Below are positions 11,526 through 23,662 of a stretch of 64,000 nt of DNA, piece after piece (position 1 is the stretch's first letter; every line of letters starts with the position of its first letter). The DNA lies in contig CM060708.1 of NCBI GenBank assembly GCA_030686995.1, positions 262,320,544 through 262,384,543 on the forward strand. The letters are read 5' to 3'. The translations under genes were made by a program, and so were the position numbers. The notes under the pieces were generated by a model that searched no databases, was not told the origin of the DNA, and was given only the letters and a program-made list of their open reading frames with translations. Source of the DNA: Artemisia argyi. Its lineage: Eukaryota > Streptophyta > Magnoliopsida > Asterales > Asteraceae.

Positions 11526-14143
11526 CAGGTTTTCAGGCTGAGAAGGTGGAGTTCTCATTTAGAGGCTTTAAATAAGTTATCTTGAGTTATTTAAGATTGT
11601 AATTGTGAACCACGTTGATGCAGTTTCTCATTTGATCGATTACCTTACTAGATAAGTATGACATTTGTCTTACCCGGTAGAAGGCGTGCTTACAGAATAG
11701 AAGAATCTAATTTCCGCCTTGTAAAAGGTTTTAGCGGTGCTACTGATCCTGTTAGTAATATAGGTCTCTCGTGTCACTGTTGTCATCGACTGTGTGATCC
11801 TATCTCAACCATCTTATAGCTGAGACTTGGCATAGGTATGTGTTGCCATGTGTCACAGTTAGTTAAGGAGTTAGAAATTATGTATAGTTAGAAGTTAGGT
11901 TGATGTTTCAGTTAGTCGCTCTATAAGTCTTGAACATTTGAACTTGTCCTATGTCCTATGATGTTTTGGTCACGTAACACTTTGATATAAACTCACCTGC
12001 TTTTATCGGAAATCCTTGATTTAAAGGTCACATTTGATCCTGCATATGAACCCCAATAGAACCTTTTTTTATTCACTTAATGACTTTTTCATGTGAAGTT
12101 GCCGCTACCATAAAACGGCACCAGCAGGATCTTTCAGGGAACCTAACTATTATGATTTTTCTCTTTGCTTGCAAGCAAAAGCATATTAACTATTTTGCTT
12201 TTTCTGTTTATGAAACCTTGACCCAATGACCCTTCTCTAAAGACCTGCCATAAGCGATGTTTAGCTATCACAATGACCTTTTGGCGGGATTTGTGATTAA
12301 ACCCAGGCCAGTTTCTCAAAGAGGCCCTCCTAAAGTGGGTCAACTGCGTGTTTGCGTTGGGGAGCTTGTTTGGTCGTGATATAGGATTCCATTTCATACT
12401 TAGACGATATGGAAATATGCAACCATATTTATGTACACGTAATATTTCTATTTGATTAATGATTGATTATGACTTGATCACTATATCGGGTACACTAATC
12501 ATTTCACATCTGAATATTTTCATATGTGAAGAAATAACATTTATATTTTCATATGTGAAGAAATCGCAGGTATATGTCCAGGTCTCGGGTGAAACTCGCG
12601 ATTGACGATGGAACTAGAAGCATACAAGCCACTATATCCACACCTGATGTTAAGATATTTATACCGTTCAAAAATTCAGTAGAGCTCAAAAAGGTAGAAG
12701 TCGAGGTGAGATTGAACCCTACTTATTTCAATCATACTTCATTTATCATACCAAATTGACGTTTGACCATCTCATTATTTTTTTTACATATCGTTTTTGA
12801 ACAAAACAGTAGCAACGCTTTTTAATCGCAATTTAACAAACATATTGTAAAGCTTATAAGAATGTGATAATATGAATTTATAATTTCACACCAGAAAGAT
12901 TAGCCTTTTAATGTTAAGACTAATTGACATTAAGGTTTACTGGTCCAACCAATTAGATTGTATTACCCTCTTTAATTTAATGCTGAAAATACCCATTTTC
13001 TTGCCCATGTATATTGCAGGGTATATATATTAGAGGTTTCCATTGCTAATTTGCTGCATCAGTTCGGGGACAGAAAATTGTTGCCTTTGTACGCCACTAT
13101 GAGATTGTATTCATGGTCAAGTAGGGCCTAACATACATGTGGTCAAAGGTACAAACAATCAGACATATTGCCTCTTACGAGTCTTCCACTAGAATCCTCT
13201 ACTCCTAACAGGAAATACCATTTTATACCAGCAACCCCTGCTAAAGACAACTGCACACTTCCATAATGATGTCCACAAAAGAGAGGTTGCGGCCCCGACA
13301 AGCAATCAAGGCCTAACATAAATAGACTAGAGACGTTGCCACTTGAATCCATTTGTGTGTTGTTAGCTCGTTATTTATATATCCACAACTGAATCCATTT
13401 TTTGAAACCAGCTCCACCAAGTTGATCATAAAAACTTGTAGTGCTTCTGCTAGATCTCTGTAGATACCCAAGCCAGATCATCGAAGTCAGGTAACTGGAA
13501 ATTTATAATGCTTTTGTAATAGCTTTGTGGATAGGCAAACTTATGTAGAATTATCATCACATGTTCAGTTAACCTCCTTGAGTTACTGGTCTCTATTAGT
13601 AATGTTAGACTGATCAGGTTGGATGATAAGTACACATTGTAATTTTTGTTACATTGTGACTTTTATCTTACGATCAACGAATCATTATGGTCATTAATGA
13701 TAATAATTAACTAACTATCTAATGCATTTAGCTATCTACCCTTCTGTCTGGAATTTACAAAATGCACATGTTTATTCTAACTGAATACAATAGCATTAAC
13801 CATTCAGGGTCGGGGCTGTGCTTTAGCAAGGTGAAAGTCTTTCCTAGTATTTCTCACAATTAGTCACATAAGCAATCCAAACACCTTTGTTATATGATAT
13901 AATGGCAAATTCAATGTTTTTTGTGAACCAAACATTTTAGGTCCTTCACAAATAGCATCTATCGCAAGTCAAACATGTGAATGAGGTGGTTTGGGTATAT
14001 TAGGTTGAACTTTTGGGTTAGTAATCATACTAGTAGTTGAAATCATATGTGTTATTGTTAGGTTAAAAAAACTTTAACAACCAGTAACCTAAACCGGCTC
14101 ACAATCAGTTGCGTTTTCGTGCATTTTAGCATTAAATCTAATA
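11526..14143. other. no gene; one exon-like block of unknown origin
   Basis: The stretch is mostly non-coding. Around 12570-12712 a block preceded by 'tcgcag' and followed by GTGAG reads MSRSRVKLAIDDGTRSIQAT, then a run ending VELKKVEVE. It faintly recalls an OB-fold (RPA-like) strand pattern but I do not identify it. Two copies of TTTTCATATGTGAAGAAAT lie just before it (about 12520-12565), part of the shared motif family. Confidence 0.3.
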
Positions 14144-15850
14144 ATGATTGAAGGTTTGTTCACACGTGAAGAAAAAAGTATTTGCTCATGTGTAAATATT
14201 ACTATTGAAGAAAGTTTATTCACACGCGAAAGAATAAAATATATGTTCATGTATAAATGTCTATGTATTTACCGGTTTAGAAAATTTATTCACACACGAA
14301 GAAAACAATGTACGCTCAGTTTATGTATTTATTAGTGAAGAAAGTTTAATCACATGCGAAGAAAAAAAATATATGCTCATGTCTAAAGATACGTGTATTT
14401 ACTAGTGTACAAAGTTTATTCGCACGTGAAGAAAAAAGTATATAAATGAACGTGTATTTACTAGTCAAGAATGTTTATTCGCTTGTGACGATAAACGTAT
14501 ATGATCGTGTATAAATTTCACATGTATTTACTAGTGAATAAATTTTATTTGCACGCGAAGAAAAAAGTATATAAATGAATGTGTACTTACTAGTGAAGAA
14601 AGTTTATTCACATGCGAAGATAAACGTATATGCTCGTGTATAAATGCACATGTATTTACTAGTGAAAAAAGTTTTTTCACATGCTAATAAAAAAGTGCTT
14701 GCTTATGTATAAATGTACATGTATTTACTAGTGAAAAAACTTTATTCATACGTGAAGAAAAAATTATATAAATATAATTGTAATTACTAACGAAGAAAGT
14801 TTATTCATAAGGGAAGATTAATGTATATGCTCGTGTATAAATGTACATATTTACTAGTAATGAAAGTTTATTCACACGCGAAGATTTTTTTATTTTTTAT
14901 TATTTTTTTTAAATCATAAATGACGTGTATTTACTAGTGAAGAAACTTCATTCATACGCGAAGGTAAATGTATATCCTTGTGTATAATTGTACATGTACT
15001 TACTAGTGAAGAAAGACTATTCACACGCGAAGATAAATATATATGCTCAAGTATAAATGTACATGTATTTACTAGCGAAGAAAGTTTCTTCACAAGCGAA
15101 GAAAAAGTATATGTTCATGTATAAATGTACATTTACGTGTATTTATTAGTTTTTTTTCACATGTGAAGAAAAAAAAATTTCAAAAATTTTAAATTCGAAG
15201 AAAAAAAATTTCGAAAATTTTAAATTTTCAAATGTGAAAATTGAAAATTCACATGAGAAAAGTTGTGAAATTTTTTCACATGTGACGAAAAAAAATTTCG
15301 AAAAAAAATCAAAATTTTTTTTCCGAAAAAGTAGTTTTCGGAAAAAAAAATTCAGATTTTTTTTTTCACACGTGAAATTTTTTTTTCCACATGTGACGAA
15401 AAAAAATTCAAAAATCTTTTCAAAAATTTTTTGATTTTTTTTTTTGAAAATTGAAAAACGTAAATTCTCATGTATATATGTACATGTATTTACTAGTGAA
15501 AAAAAGTTTATTCACACGTGAAGAAAAAAAATATGCTCATATACTTAATATTCACACGCGAAGATAAATGTATATGCTCCTTTATAAATGTTCATGTATT
15601 TACTAGTGAAGAAAGTTAATTTATTCACATGCGAAGATAAATGTATATGCTCTTTTATAAATGTTCATGTATTTACTAGTGAAAAAAGTTTATTCATATG
15701 CGAAGATAAATGTATATGCTCATGTATAAATGTCCATATTGTACGTCTAATTACTAGTGAAGAAATTTTATTCATATGCGAAGATAAATGTATATGCCTA
15801 TTTATAAATGTTCATGTATTTACTAGTAAAAACAAGTTTATTCAAATGCG
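14144..15850. repeat. tandem array A: about 70-bp units with CACRYGYGAAG
   Basis: More than 20 diverged units of about 60-75 bp, each mostly TTTATTCACACGCGAAGA, then TAAATGTATATGCTCATG, TATAAATGTACATG and TATTTACTAGTGAAGAAAG. The centre of the palindromic core varies between units (CACGTG, CACGCG, CACATG, CATACG, CATATG) while GAAG is nearly constant. A poorly ordered A/T and FRKK-like stretch at 15165-15470 interrupts the array. Open frames inside it are artefacts of the repeat. Confidence 0.85.
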
Positions 15851-16440
15851 AAGATCAAAGCTTCAACCATTCCTCATAATTTTCATGGGCGAAGATTTTC
15901 CTACAAAACTTAAATAATCAATTATTAAACATCAATATCTCGTATTTGTGCACTTGTGGTATAAAAAATACGCTAGTAAAATCAAAGCTTCAATCTTTGC
16001 TCATAATTTTCACACGTGAAGAATTCCTTCAAAACTTAAATAATCATTTATTAAATACCAATATCTCATAATTTACACTTCTAGCATAAAGGTGTGCTAG
16101 TAAGATCAAAGCTTTCATCCTTGCTCATAATTTTCACGTGCGAAGATATTCTTACAAAACTTAAATAATCGTTTGTTAAATATAAATATCTCTTATTTGT
16201 GCACTTCTAGCATAAAAAATACGCTGGTAATATCAATGCTTCAACCTTTGCTAATAATTTTCACATGTGAAGTTATTTCTTACAAAAGATAAATAATCGA
16301 CAATTAAACATCAATATCTCCTATTTTTACACTTATAGTATAAAATGTATGCTATTAAGATCCAAGCTTCAATCATTGCTCATAATTTCACGCGCGAAGA
16401 TATTCTTCCAAAACTTGAATAATCGTCCAATAGCCATAGA
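15851..16440. repeat. tandem array B: about 126-bp units
   Basis: About four and a half units begin with ATCAAAGCTTCAACC or a variant at roughly 15853, 15980, 16105, 16232 and 16358. Each has TGCTCATAATTTTCACACG followed by YGAAGA, then CAAAACTTAAATAATC and ATCAATATCTC. The unit body differs from array A but keeps the same CACRYGYGAAG core. Confidence 0.85.
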
Positions 16441-17269
16441 GCAAGCACCCGCTCCTAGTAATGTAAGTTCGTCACTATTTAACTTACTTATATCCATGAT
16501 TCAATATATCCCTGCACAAAAAGTGATAAAAATATCAAAACATTAGATACCAGTGTTGTAAAAACAAGGGTTACAAGTCCACGTAATCGGCTATTAAGGC
16601 TTTTCACTAAGTCAATATTTACCTTTTCTACCTTTGGTAGAACAGGAAGCAGCCTCTCTACCTTAGGTAGGGGTAAGGTTGTCTAAGTCTCAACCTCCCC
16701 CATACACCGTGGAATACGGTATTGGGACCCATAACCCATGGAAGACGGTATTGGGAGTTACTTTACTTTTTTACTAAGTCAATATTTATATGGTTATACA
16801 AGATGAAAAAAATTGGTCACTTAGAGAGATGAAAAAAGAAAGAATTCATAACTCTAGATATAGATGATGCTGGACTTTGAGCGGGCACACTTTTATCAAG
16901 AACATGGGGAAGTTCTAAACACTATAGCTAAGCTTCTGTTTGAGGATTATGATTATGTCCGGGGGATAAAAAGAAGCAAACAAAATAGTTTATGAATGCA
17001 CATCATAAATTTATCGAGAAAATATTAATTCAAGAGATGCAACAAATATCTAAGAGGATTGTTAGTAAATATACCGGAAAATGAACCGTTAGCAATAGTC
17101 TGAGTCGAATTGTGGCATGGGACTGTGCGTGCAAACTCAAATGGTTTAGTCCTTACACACTGGCAACATTCTTCCATATCAAGCTGTACACTCCTAAAAC
17201 CACAAGATGATCACCAACAATAAATTTACAATAAATGAAGAAAAAAAAAATGAGGATGTAAATACCCAA
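16441..17269. mobile_element. SINE-like copy plus unassigned DNA
   Basis: About 16615-16775 resembles an Au-type plant SINE on the + strand: CTCTACCTTAGGTAGGGGTA, then AAGGTTGTCTAAGTCTCAAC and CTCCCCCATACACCGTGG, with an internal duplication around ATACGGTATTGGGA. The rest, to 17269, shows nothing I can name. Confidence 0.5.
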
Positions 17270-18884
17270 AATTTATGATGCCCTTACGCTTCCTTTTTCC
17301 CAGCTCACTGACCACCTCACAACTCAACTCAGTAGATGTTGATTGTTGAACTTGGTGACTGCAAACATGATCCTCATCAGCTTTGATCTCTGACACTAGT
17401 TGATTTTGCGCGAGTATAAGCGGATGGACATAAGTCCCAGGTGATGATTCTGTTCTACTGCATACCAGATAACTAGCTATTGGTACAATTGATGCGAAAC
17501 GATATAATCACAAAAATATAAAACAAATATAGGTTCACTACCCCCACCCCCAAACCCTTGCCTCCCTCTAAATCTGATACTTGGTAAGTGGTAAAGATTC
17601 AATTTATCGGAACTTACATGGCATCAGGGCCATCATTCATAGCAATTGAACACTCATGGTTCACCAGATCAGATTTTACCCGGGTGCCACCATTGGAGAC
17701 AACAGCACCTTCAACTTGACCAATGCCAGATTGCCTTTGGCTTGAGCGCTCAACACCATAACCTGAACAAGGTGGTACATTTATTCTATATCATAAGAAA
17801 CTTAATTGAGATGAAAATCCAAATAGACTGCATATTTGCAATTTAACTAATACTTAATAGACAATCATTCTCCACATAATTCACATAGCATCATTTCAAG
17901 ACGAGTGGCAACGGTAAATGCAAAACAAGAAAAGAGGTTACGCATATTTATAAAGCATTGTTGGATATAGCAAGCATAATATTCATGGAAACAGTAGCTT
18001 CAGTTAGTAGAATGGTACAGTTAGGGAATAGTGTAGTTAGGTTCAGTAAGTGACATGGTAGATGTGGACCTTACTTTTGTAAAAGAAGGTAGATATTAAT
18101 GTGAAACATATTAGTAGTCCCATTTTTGGAGGTGTTTCGTCAACTTAACGACTAATGGGAAATAGTCATAGTGATAGATTACTAAAGTGTTTAAACTTTT
18201 GTTTCCATCTTTACATATATTATAAAAAATCATGTCTAAACAGCTTTAGAAAATACTCCGTAACAGAATGTTCTTTCTGAGAAACAGCAATTCTAACCAG
18301 TCACTAAAAGAAGGTAGATACTGATTTGAAACTTATTAGTAGCCACATGACAGAAATGTCTGATGCCTGCTGAGCAGAAAGACTATTGGCAAACACACTG
18401 CTTGTGATTACTATAAGGACGTTTGGTCTATACAGCCGTGTGAATATTAATATATTATAGAAAATTATATCTCAGACATTCAGTCAACTGCGATCAACTG
18501 TTAGACAATGGGAATTGTCCGTTCTAAGAAACCTTCGTAATTATATTTACCACCTTTACGACCTTAAGGGGGTGAAACAAAATACAAGCTAGGTGAAACA
18601 AAATAAAGCGAAGAAAAAAAATCATTTCTGTAATGTGAAGAAAATGGTCAGAGGTTTGAGTAGTGCAAAACGTTTATAGCATATGCGTCACTGATGCAGT
18701 AACTAAATAGGGTAGTAACTAACCCTGTCAACTACTTCAATTGTTCAAATTAAGAAGTAGGAGTCCCTTATGATTCTTCAATCAGTTATAAATGAATTTC
18801 ACTATGGTTTTTTTTAATGATTGAAGATTATTGGGTCAATGTGGAAAATGCGTCATTGCTTAGATAAGCTCCCACCAAAATACA

Positions 18885-18925
<41 letters not shown>

Positions 18926-20107
18926 TATCTTGTTTGGGGAAAGCCTAGAACACCAAAGAAAAGAAAGATATTTATATTTATGTTGAAATCAATGAAATTT
19001 TGCTATTTCATGTACCATATTACTCATAATATATCTCCTTACTCTATTAGTAAGGTCTGCTTTGTGCAGCAGGAAATATTATGATTTTGAAATATTAAAA
19101 GAGAGTGGTTCTTAATTCTTAATGCTATGTAGGTTATCATTGGGAGTGTTTCGGATCACGTTTTGGAGTAATCATACAATCACTTTTGAATAAGCTAAAC
19201 TCAACTGATTATTCTAAACCAATTATTTGGCCTTTAATTTTTTTGAATAAGGAGTATTAGACATGCAAACACTCCAATTCCTTTATTTGCTATATGAAAA
19301 CGCGTGAATTAGATAATTAGTTTGCAAACTCAACTCCAGACGATCCCCTTACTTGAGTATCATTTAAAGACATTTAAAGATCTTGCATCTGTTGTGGTTT
19401 TGCGATTTAGGAAGGAAGGGATAGGTTACTGAAGTTTTTAATAGTTGGTTTGATTGAAACTATGAAATTTTATAGGAGACACGAACAACTGGGAGAGCAC
19501 ACACGCACAACACCTTTCTAGATTTGAAATAGGATCAGTTTAAGACCAGGTTGGTTTTGATACATAAGCATGCCACTGATCATATTATGCTTGTGAATGC
19601 ATATGGTTCTTATGCATATGATTTGACAATAGGATCAGTTTATGATTTGACAAGCATAATATATATTTGCTCATATTATGTTTGGGGGAGGTAGGATGTA
19701 GACAGACCATACCCCTACCTAAGGTAAAACCCGAGAGAAAAGTCAATAGAAAATTATCATTTTCCGATAGCATACATTTGTTTTTGCAACAAGCCTTTTT
19801 TTCCTTAACACTAGAGAAAACAACATACATAATTACAAAATATAGAGTAAAATACTTTTTGAGCATAAAATTTCCAGGAATATTTGCAGGGTGCACAATA
19901 TAGTAGTTTTGTTTTTCGGTTTTTCCTGAGATACAACTAAAGTATATAAATACCAGTACCTTTTAGCTGAGATTCTAATTCATTAATAACTTGATCGGCC
20001 CAGTCTTCAGTGAATACCTCCATTGATGCCACAAATTTTGACCAAATGGGCTCCACCAGATCAAGAATTATGGAGGACACGTTGAAGTTATCAACCAACG
20101 CCTTGAT
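17270..20107 (-). pseudogene. three in-frame exons of an unidentified captured gene
   Basis: On the - strand three blocks join in one open frame across introns with AG/GT borders. Exon 20107-19960 reads IKALVDNFNVSSIILDLVEP and then WSKFVASMEVFTEDWADQVI. Exon 17762-17618 contains GVERSSQRQSGIGQVEGAVV. Exon 17457-about 17270 contains ESSPGTYVHPLILAQNQLV and ends with the basic GKRKRKG. The codon phases fit at both junctions (G|GT and AT|T), which is unlikely by chance. I do not recognise the protein; a Ser/Gln-rich linker followed by a basic patch suggests a nuclear protein. No start, stop or promoter is seen, so a captured fragment is more likely than a whole gene. Confidence 0.5.
19667..19745 (-). 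mobile_element. SINE fragment
   Basis: In reverse complement it reads TTTTACCTTAGGTAGGGGTA, then TGGTCTGTCTACATCCTACC and CCCCCA. It is a second, truncated copy of the Au-type SINE seen near 16615. The sequence lies in the long second-to-third-block intron of the unidentified captured gene. Confidence 0.45.
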
Positions 20108-21358
20108 CTACAGTTTAAGCATTATCTATACTCCCATCACATATCTCATCCTAAGTTCAGGAGTAATAATCTTCATAAGACAATGCTGTAGATTCGGTTT
20201 TAACAGCAGGTACTCGCCAGCCACCTTTGATCATTATCAACAGCAGTTTGAGCTATAGTGCCTTCAAAGCAATCCAACTCCGTAAGGCTGTGTGTTTGGC
20301 ATTGCAAACCCAATCCATTAGTCATGCATGCAGGCAGGTACAGATGTGGTTCCTATAAAGACATAACACAGAGTTTAAATTTATGAAAGAAAATAGTTTT
20401 GAAGATTGACACTATCATCATCATTAATATAATGTTACAGATATTTGGCATTCCAAACCCAATCTATTAGTCATGCATGTAATGATAACTATTATAAATC
20501 CTTTACATATGAATATATGATACAGATGTGATAATTGCCACAATCTATACAGAAAGCAAAGCAAAATCACAATCAGCTTACAAAGTGAGACCTGAGTCTA
20601 CAGAATATATTCATCACAAGGGTGGTGGTTACCTAGAGGCAAGTCTTTAATTTAGAGGAGGAATTTAATTTACCTGCGGTAGTTTTTGTTACAGTCCACT
20701 AGGCCCAAATAAAAAGAAATAGAATTATCCTACCGACTTATAATAAGCCAAAAAAAAAATTCAAATAAAAAATATGGTTAAGTCTAAAAATAGGCAATGT
20801 TCTTTCTCATATTTTCATGTCTAGTTAATAAACTTTGTAAAATACCATTACCCAGATGATGAGATGATACAAAAATAGGCAACGTTCGTAATTTTTGCAA
20901 GAAACAAACTGGTCTGTGCGGATTATATAGAATTACGGATTTCATCATCCTTAACTTTGTGAAGTTACCCAGATGATTCTCACTTCCAAAACTTATCAGA
21001 GGATAGTCCCTGTAGCCGTTAAACGTAACCCATGCCTGTTAACTTTATTTACTCTTGTGAGAATTTACCCTGATGGTCCAATTGATAATATTCTTTTTCA
21101 TTTAACTAGAAATATATTGTATGATTTAGGGACCACAAGGGTAATCTTTAAAAGGTAAATGGTAAAATAAATAAAGCTAACGGTGTGACAACTTTCAAAA
21201 GTAGGGACCATCTGGTTAAAGTTGCAGTTAAGAACAAATTTCGTAAAGTGTATATTATTAAATGCTCAGGAACCATTTTAACAAAAAGTGGACAAAATGC
21301 ATAGGGTAAAACTGATATTGGAAGTCCAGATATATGATTGATATAATAATATTCTTAC
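20108..21358. other. no gene recognised
   Basis: On the - strand about 20290-20225 contains HSLTELDCFEGTIAQTAVDN in one frame, which could be another exon of the unidentified fragment, but splice sites are unclear. GCATTGCAAACCCAATCCATTAG-like text is duplicated at about 20300 and 20450. The rest is AT-rich. Confidence 0.3.
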
Positions 21359-21469
21359 CAGGCCACCTCGATTTGAAAACGCACAATAGCTGCCCACGAG
21401 AATATTACCAGCAATTATCTGCCTGAAAACTTCCACACCAAGAACATCTGCTATCATTTCCTCAGTTTC
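21359..21469 (-). pseudogene. eIF6 single-exon fragment
   Basis: The exon is 111 nt (37 codons) with a clean acceptor (TTAATCAG) and donor (GTAAG) on the - strand. It reads [20 protein letters not shown] and then [17 protein letters not shown], a near-perfect match by memory to eukaryotic initiation factor 6, the 60S ribosomal subunit biogenesis and anti-association factor. The preceding exons, and the following one that should start VHPHTS, are not found next to it. It is a captured exon, well conserved and so perhaps recent. The usual Q-T-I reads Q-I-I here. Confidence 0.85.
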
Positions 21470-21639
21470 CTGATTAATCAGAAAAGTATGTCAGCACTCA
21501 GCATCAATGCACAAAAGTATATGAGGTTTCAGCCTATCGTCTCGTATTTCTTGATTCAAACTCTGTTATGTATGGGAGTCTTTACATAGGTAATGTGGTG
21601 AATGCTCAGATAAGCCCTGCTCTAAGAGTTCTCAAATAG

Positions 21640-22128
21640 AACCTGACTCTCTTGAGTGCTATTGTCACAGAGCGGGCTCAACATTTGGCTATAAAAGAAG
21701 TAATGAAGGCTTCTTTTGAAGCTTACCTTGCCATTTTAATAGCCGGGGGAAGCGCCAGTTGCTTCACCAAGGCAGACCATGAGATGATTGAAGATGATTT
21801 AAAGCATTTGAAGCGGGTGTTTGCAACTTATGGGGAAGGCCTGATAACAGAAGACCTGGTGGAAAAAGAGGCCGAGACGGTTGAAGGAGTGGTTGCCTTG
21901 ATGGAAAAGTCGACAGAGCAATTGGTGGAGCACTTTACTGTGGTGGCTTGTGAAGCTAGTGGTATGGGAGTGAGCTCAGAACAACCACAAACACTGCCTA
22001 TGCCTCCCACAACCGGGAGGTGGAGCAGCAGTGACCCTAACACTATGTTACGTATTTTGTGCCATAGAAAAGATTGTGTTGCAAACTTATTCTTGAAAAG
22101 AACTTTCCATCTAGCGAAGCGAGCCTAA
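21640..22128 (+). pseudogene. C-terminal fragment of an UNC-13/PATROL1-like protein
   Basis: An open frame from a stop at 21637 to TAA at 22126-22128 encodes about 162 residues matching the C terminus of the plant DUF810/MUN-domain family (UNC-13 homologue, PATROL1), which acts in vesicle tethering at the plasma membrane. Family-like blocks are LAILIAGGSASCFTKADHEM, IEDDLKHLKRVFATYGEGL, LPMPPTTGRWSSSDPNTMLR and the ending FLKRTFHLAKRA. The natural stop seems retained. The upstream 80-90% of the protein is absent and no start is evident, so this is a captured last exon. It is unbroken over its length. Confidence 0.8.
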
Positions 22129-22715
22129 ATGTGTAAAATTTTGACAGCTTAAAAGAATACGATAGATGCATATGAAATCAACTAAGTTCGATGACGAGGT
22201 GATGAAAAGCAAAGTACAACTGAAGGTGGAGATCCACATGTTGTAGTTTTTTGGCTTATCGGGGGAGGAGAGCTTCGGGTTTTGAGAGAGCTTGTACTAA
22301 CCCTTTGGTCTTTCACTATTTGTAGCATATTAGGCAAATAATATTTGATGAAATGTGCAATATATGTATATACACTTTCATAATTCTCATCTGTAATTTA
22401 AGTCTACAACAAATCAACTAATTGTGCAGATTATTTATTTACTAAGACATGTTATTACCAATAGAAGAATCTATATGATGAGACTTTAGGTAGTTTGTTG
22501 CTAGTGTCATATTCAAACAATTGAACACTAATGCTTAACTAATTTCAACAACCCTTCCTCAAAATGTTAAAAAGATTAACAATCAAGGAGACAATACAAT
22601 AAACTAATGCTTGTTTTAAGTCAAGTATACTCGTATATCGGAAATATTTACATGGCAAATTATTGTAATCAACAAATAGATATAACAAAAGTCCATCAGT
22701 GCCATAAAAACTCAC
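22129..22715. other. probable 3' flank of the UNC-13 fragment; no gene
   Basis: AT-rich sequence follows the stop codon, with no further coding. It may be 3' untranslated and downstream DNA captured together with the last exon. Confidence 0.35.
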
Positions 22716-22821
22716 CTGCACTACTGCACGCATTGATTATCACAGTCGTCCAGTGCTGAAGCTAATGCTGGAAGCACAAGATGGTGATACTGATTTTGCA
22801 AATCTGGACCCAAGTCATAAC
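22716..22821 (-). pseudogene. importin-5-like exon fragment
   Basis: On the - strand, after an acceptor GCGCAG, one frame reads YDLGPDLQNQYHHLVLPALA and SALDDCDNQCVQ, then a stop and a GTGAG donor. This matches the HEAT-repeat text of importin-5/IMB3 nuclear transport receptors (LGPDLQNQYH, LPALA, MDDFQNPRVQ) from memory. The in-frame TAG after CVQ falls where the family has a continuous sequence, so the fragment is decayed. Nothing else of the gene is nearby. Confidence 0.75.
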
Positions 22822-23662
22822 CTGCGCATTTAAAATGACTTCAAGATCACTGAGACAATAGGTTCCAAGTTCTTAGTCATAACCTGTGTCAAAACATACA
22901 TAAAAAAACACATAAATTCATTACAAAAACCACCTATAACAAAACTTTACAAAATGCCAAGACAACAGGTTAAAACTCATACAATTGAGGTGGAAATAAA
23001 CTAATGGAACTCGACCAAATGTAATTTGATGATAAGGTCAATATAGTGGAAGGTGTTAACTGGAAATAGCCTAGTGAGTGGGCAAACTCTTATAATGTTC
23101 TGTCCAAATTCGACAATTCCAGTACTGAATCCCCTAAAAACTGACAAAGTTCAATGGGTTTCCCATGATGGTACAACAACAGCAACAAGAAGTCACAATT
23201 CCAAGATGGCTTTTCTACTTATCGGCCATTTAAGTACAAGTAGAGATGCTAATGGCAATAGGTTACTGAAGAACAGATGACCCACACTTGAAAGTAAATG
23301 CATGCAATGTCACACTATATACAATTGAGTACCTTTTCAAACAAGTAGCCAATAGATTAACTCTCCAAAAAATTTCTTTAAATCAGAATAACGAGTATCC
23401 TAAAACCAACCTCTATGCATCCCAGGGTAAATCCTATGAAGGGTGTCCACATGTGAAAAGAAAACATGTTCACATAGAAAAAACATAGCTTTGGCACCCA
23501 TTTTGTTCACACTAGTACATGAAGGAGTTTGGATTACTTTTAGCACTCCATAACACTCCATAGCTTTATGCTACAGATATATTTCTCTGACCTTAAAACG
23601 CGGGTGATGTTATTGATACATGAACTCAGATAATAATAGGTACCAACTTTAAATTTTAACAT
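22822..23662. other. no gene recognised
   Basis: Short open frames without recognisable domains. ACATGTGAAAAGAAAACATG at about 23451 is another variant of the shared motif. Confidence 0.35.

Noticed and set aside
12574..12759. Possible RPA/OB-fold gene, which would support a Helitron
   Set aside because: Only about 45 residues with a weak pattern; no Rep/helicase is found and the element has inverted ends, which Helitrons lack.
13143..13352. Reverse-strand 69-codon open frame
   Set aside because: No known family and no splice or promoter signals; left within the unassigned stretch.
15234..15917. Lys/Phe-rich and Cys-Ile-Cys repeated open frames
   Set aside because: They are translations of tandem array A and its A/T-rich interruption.
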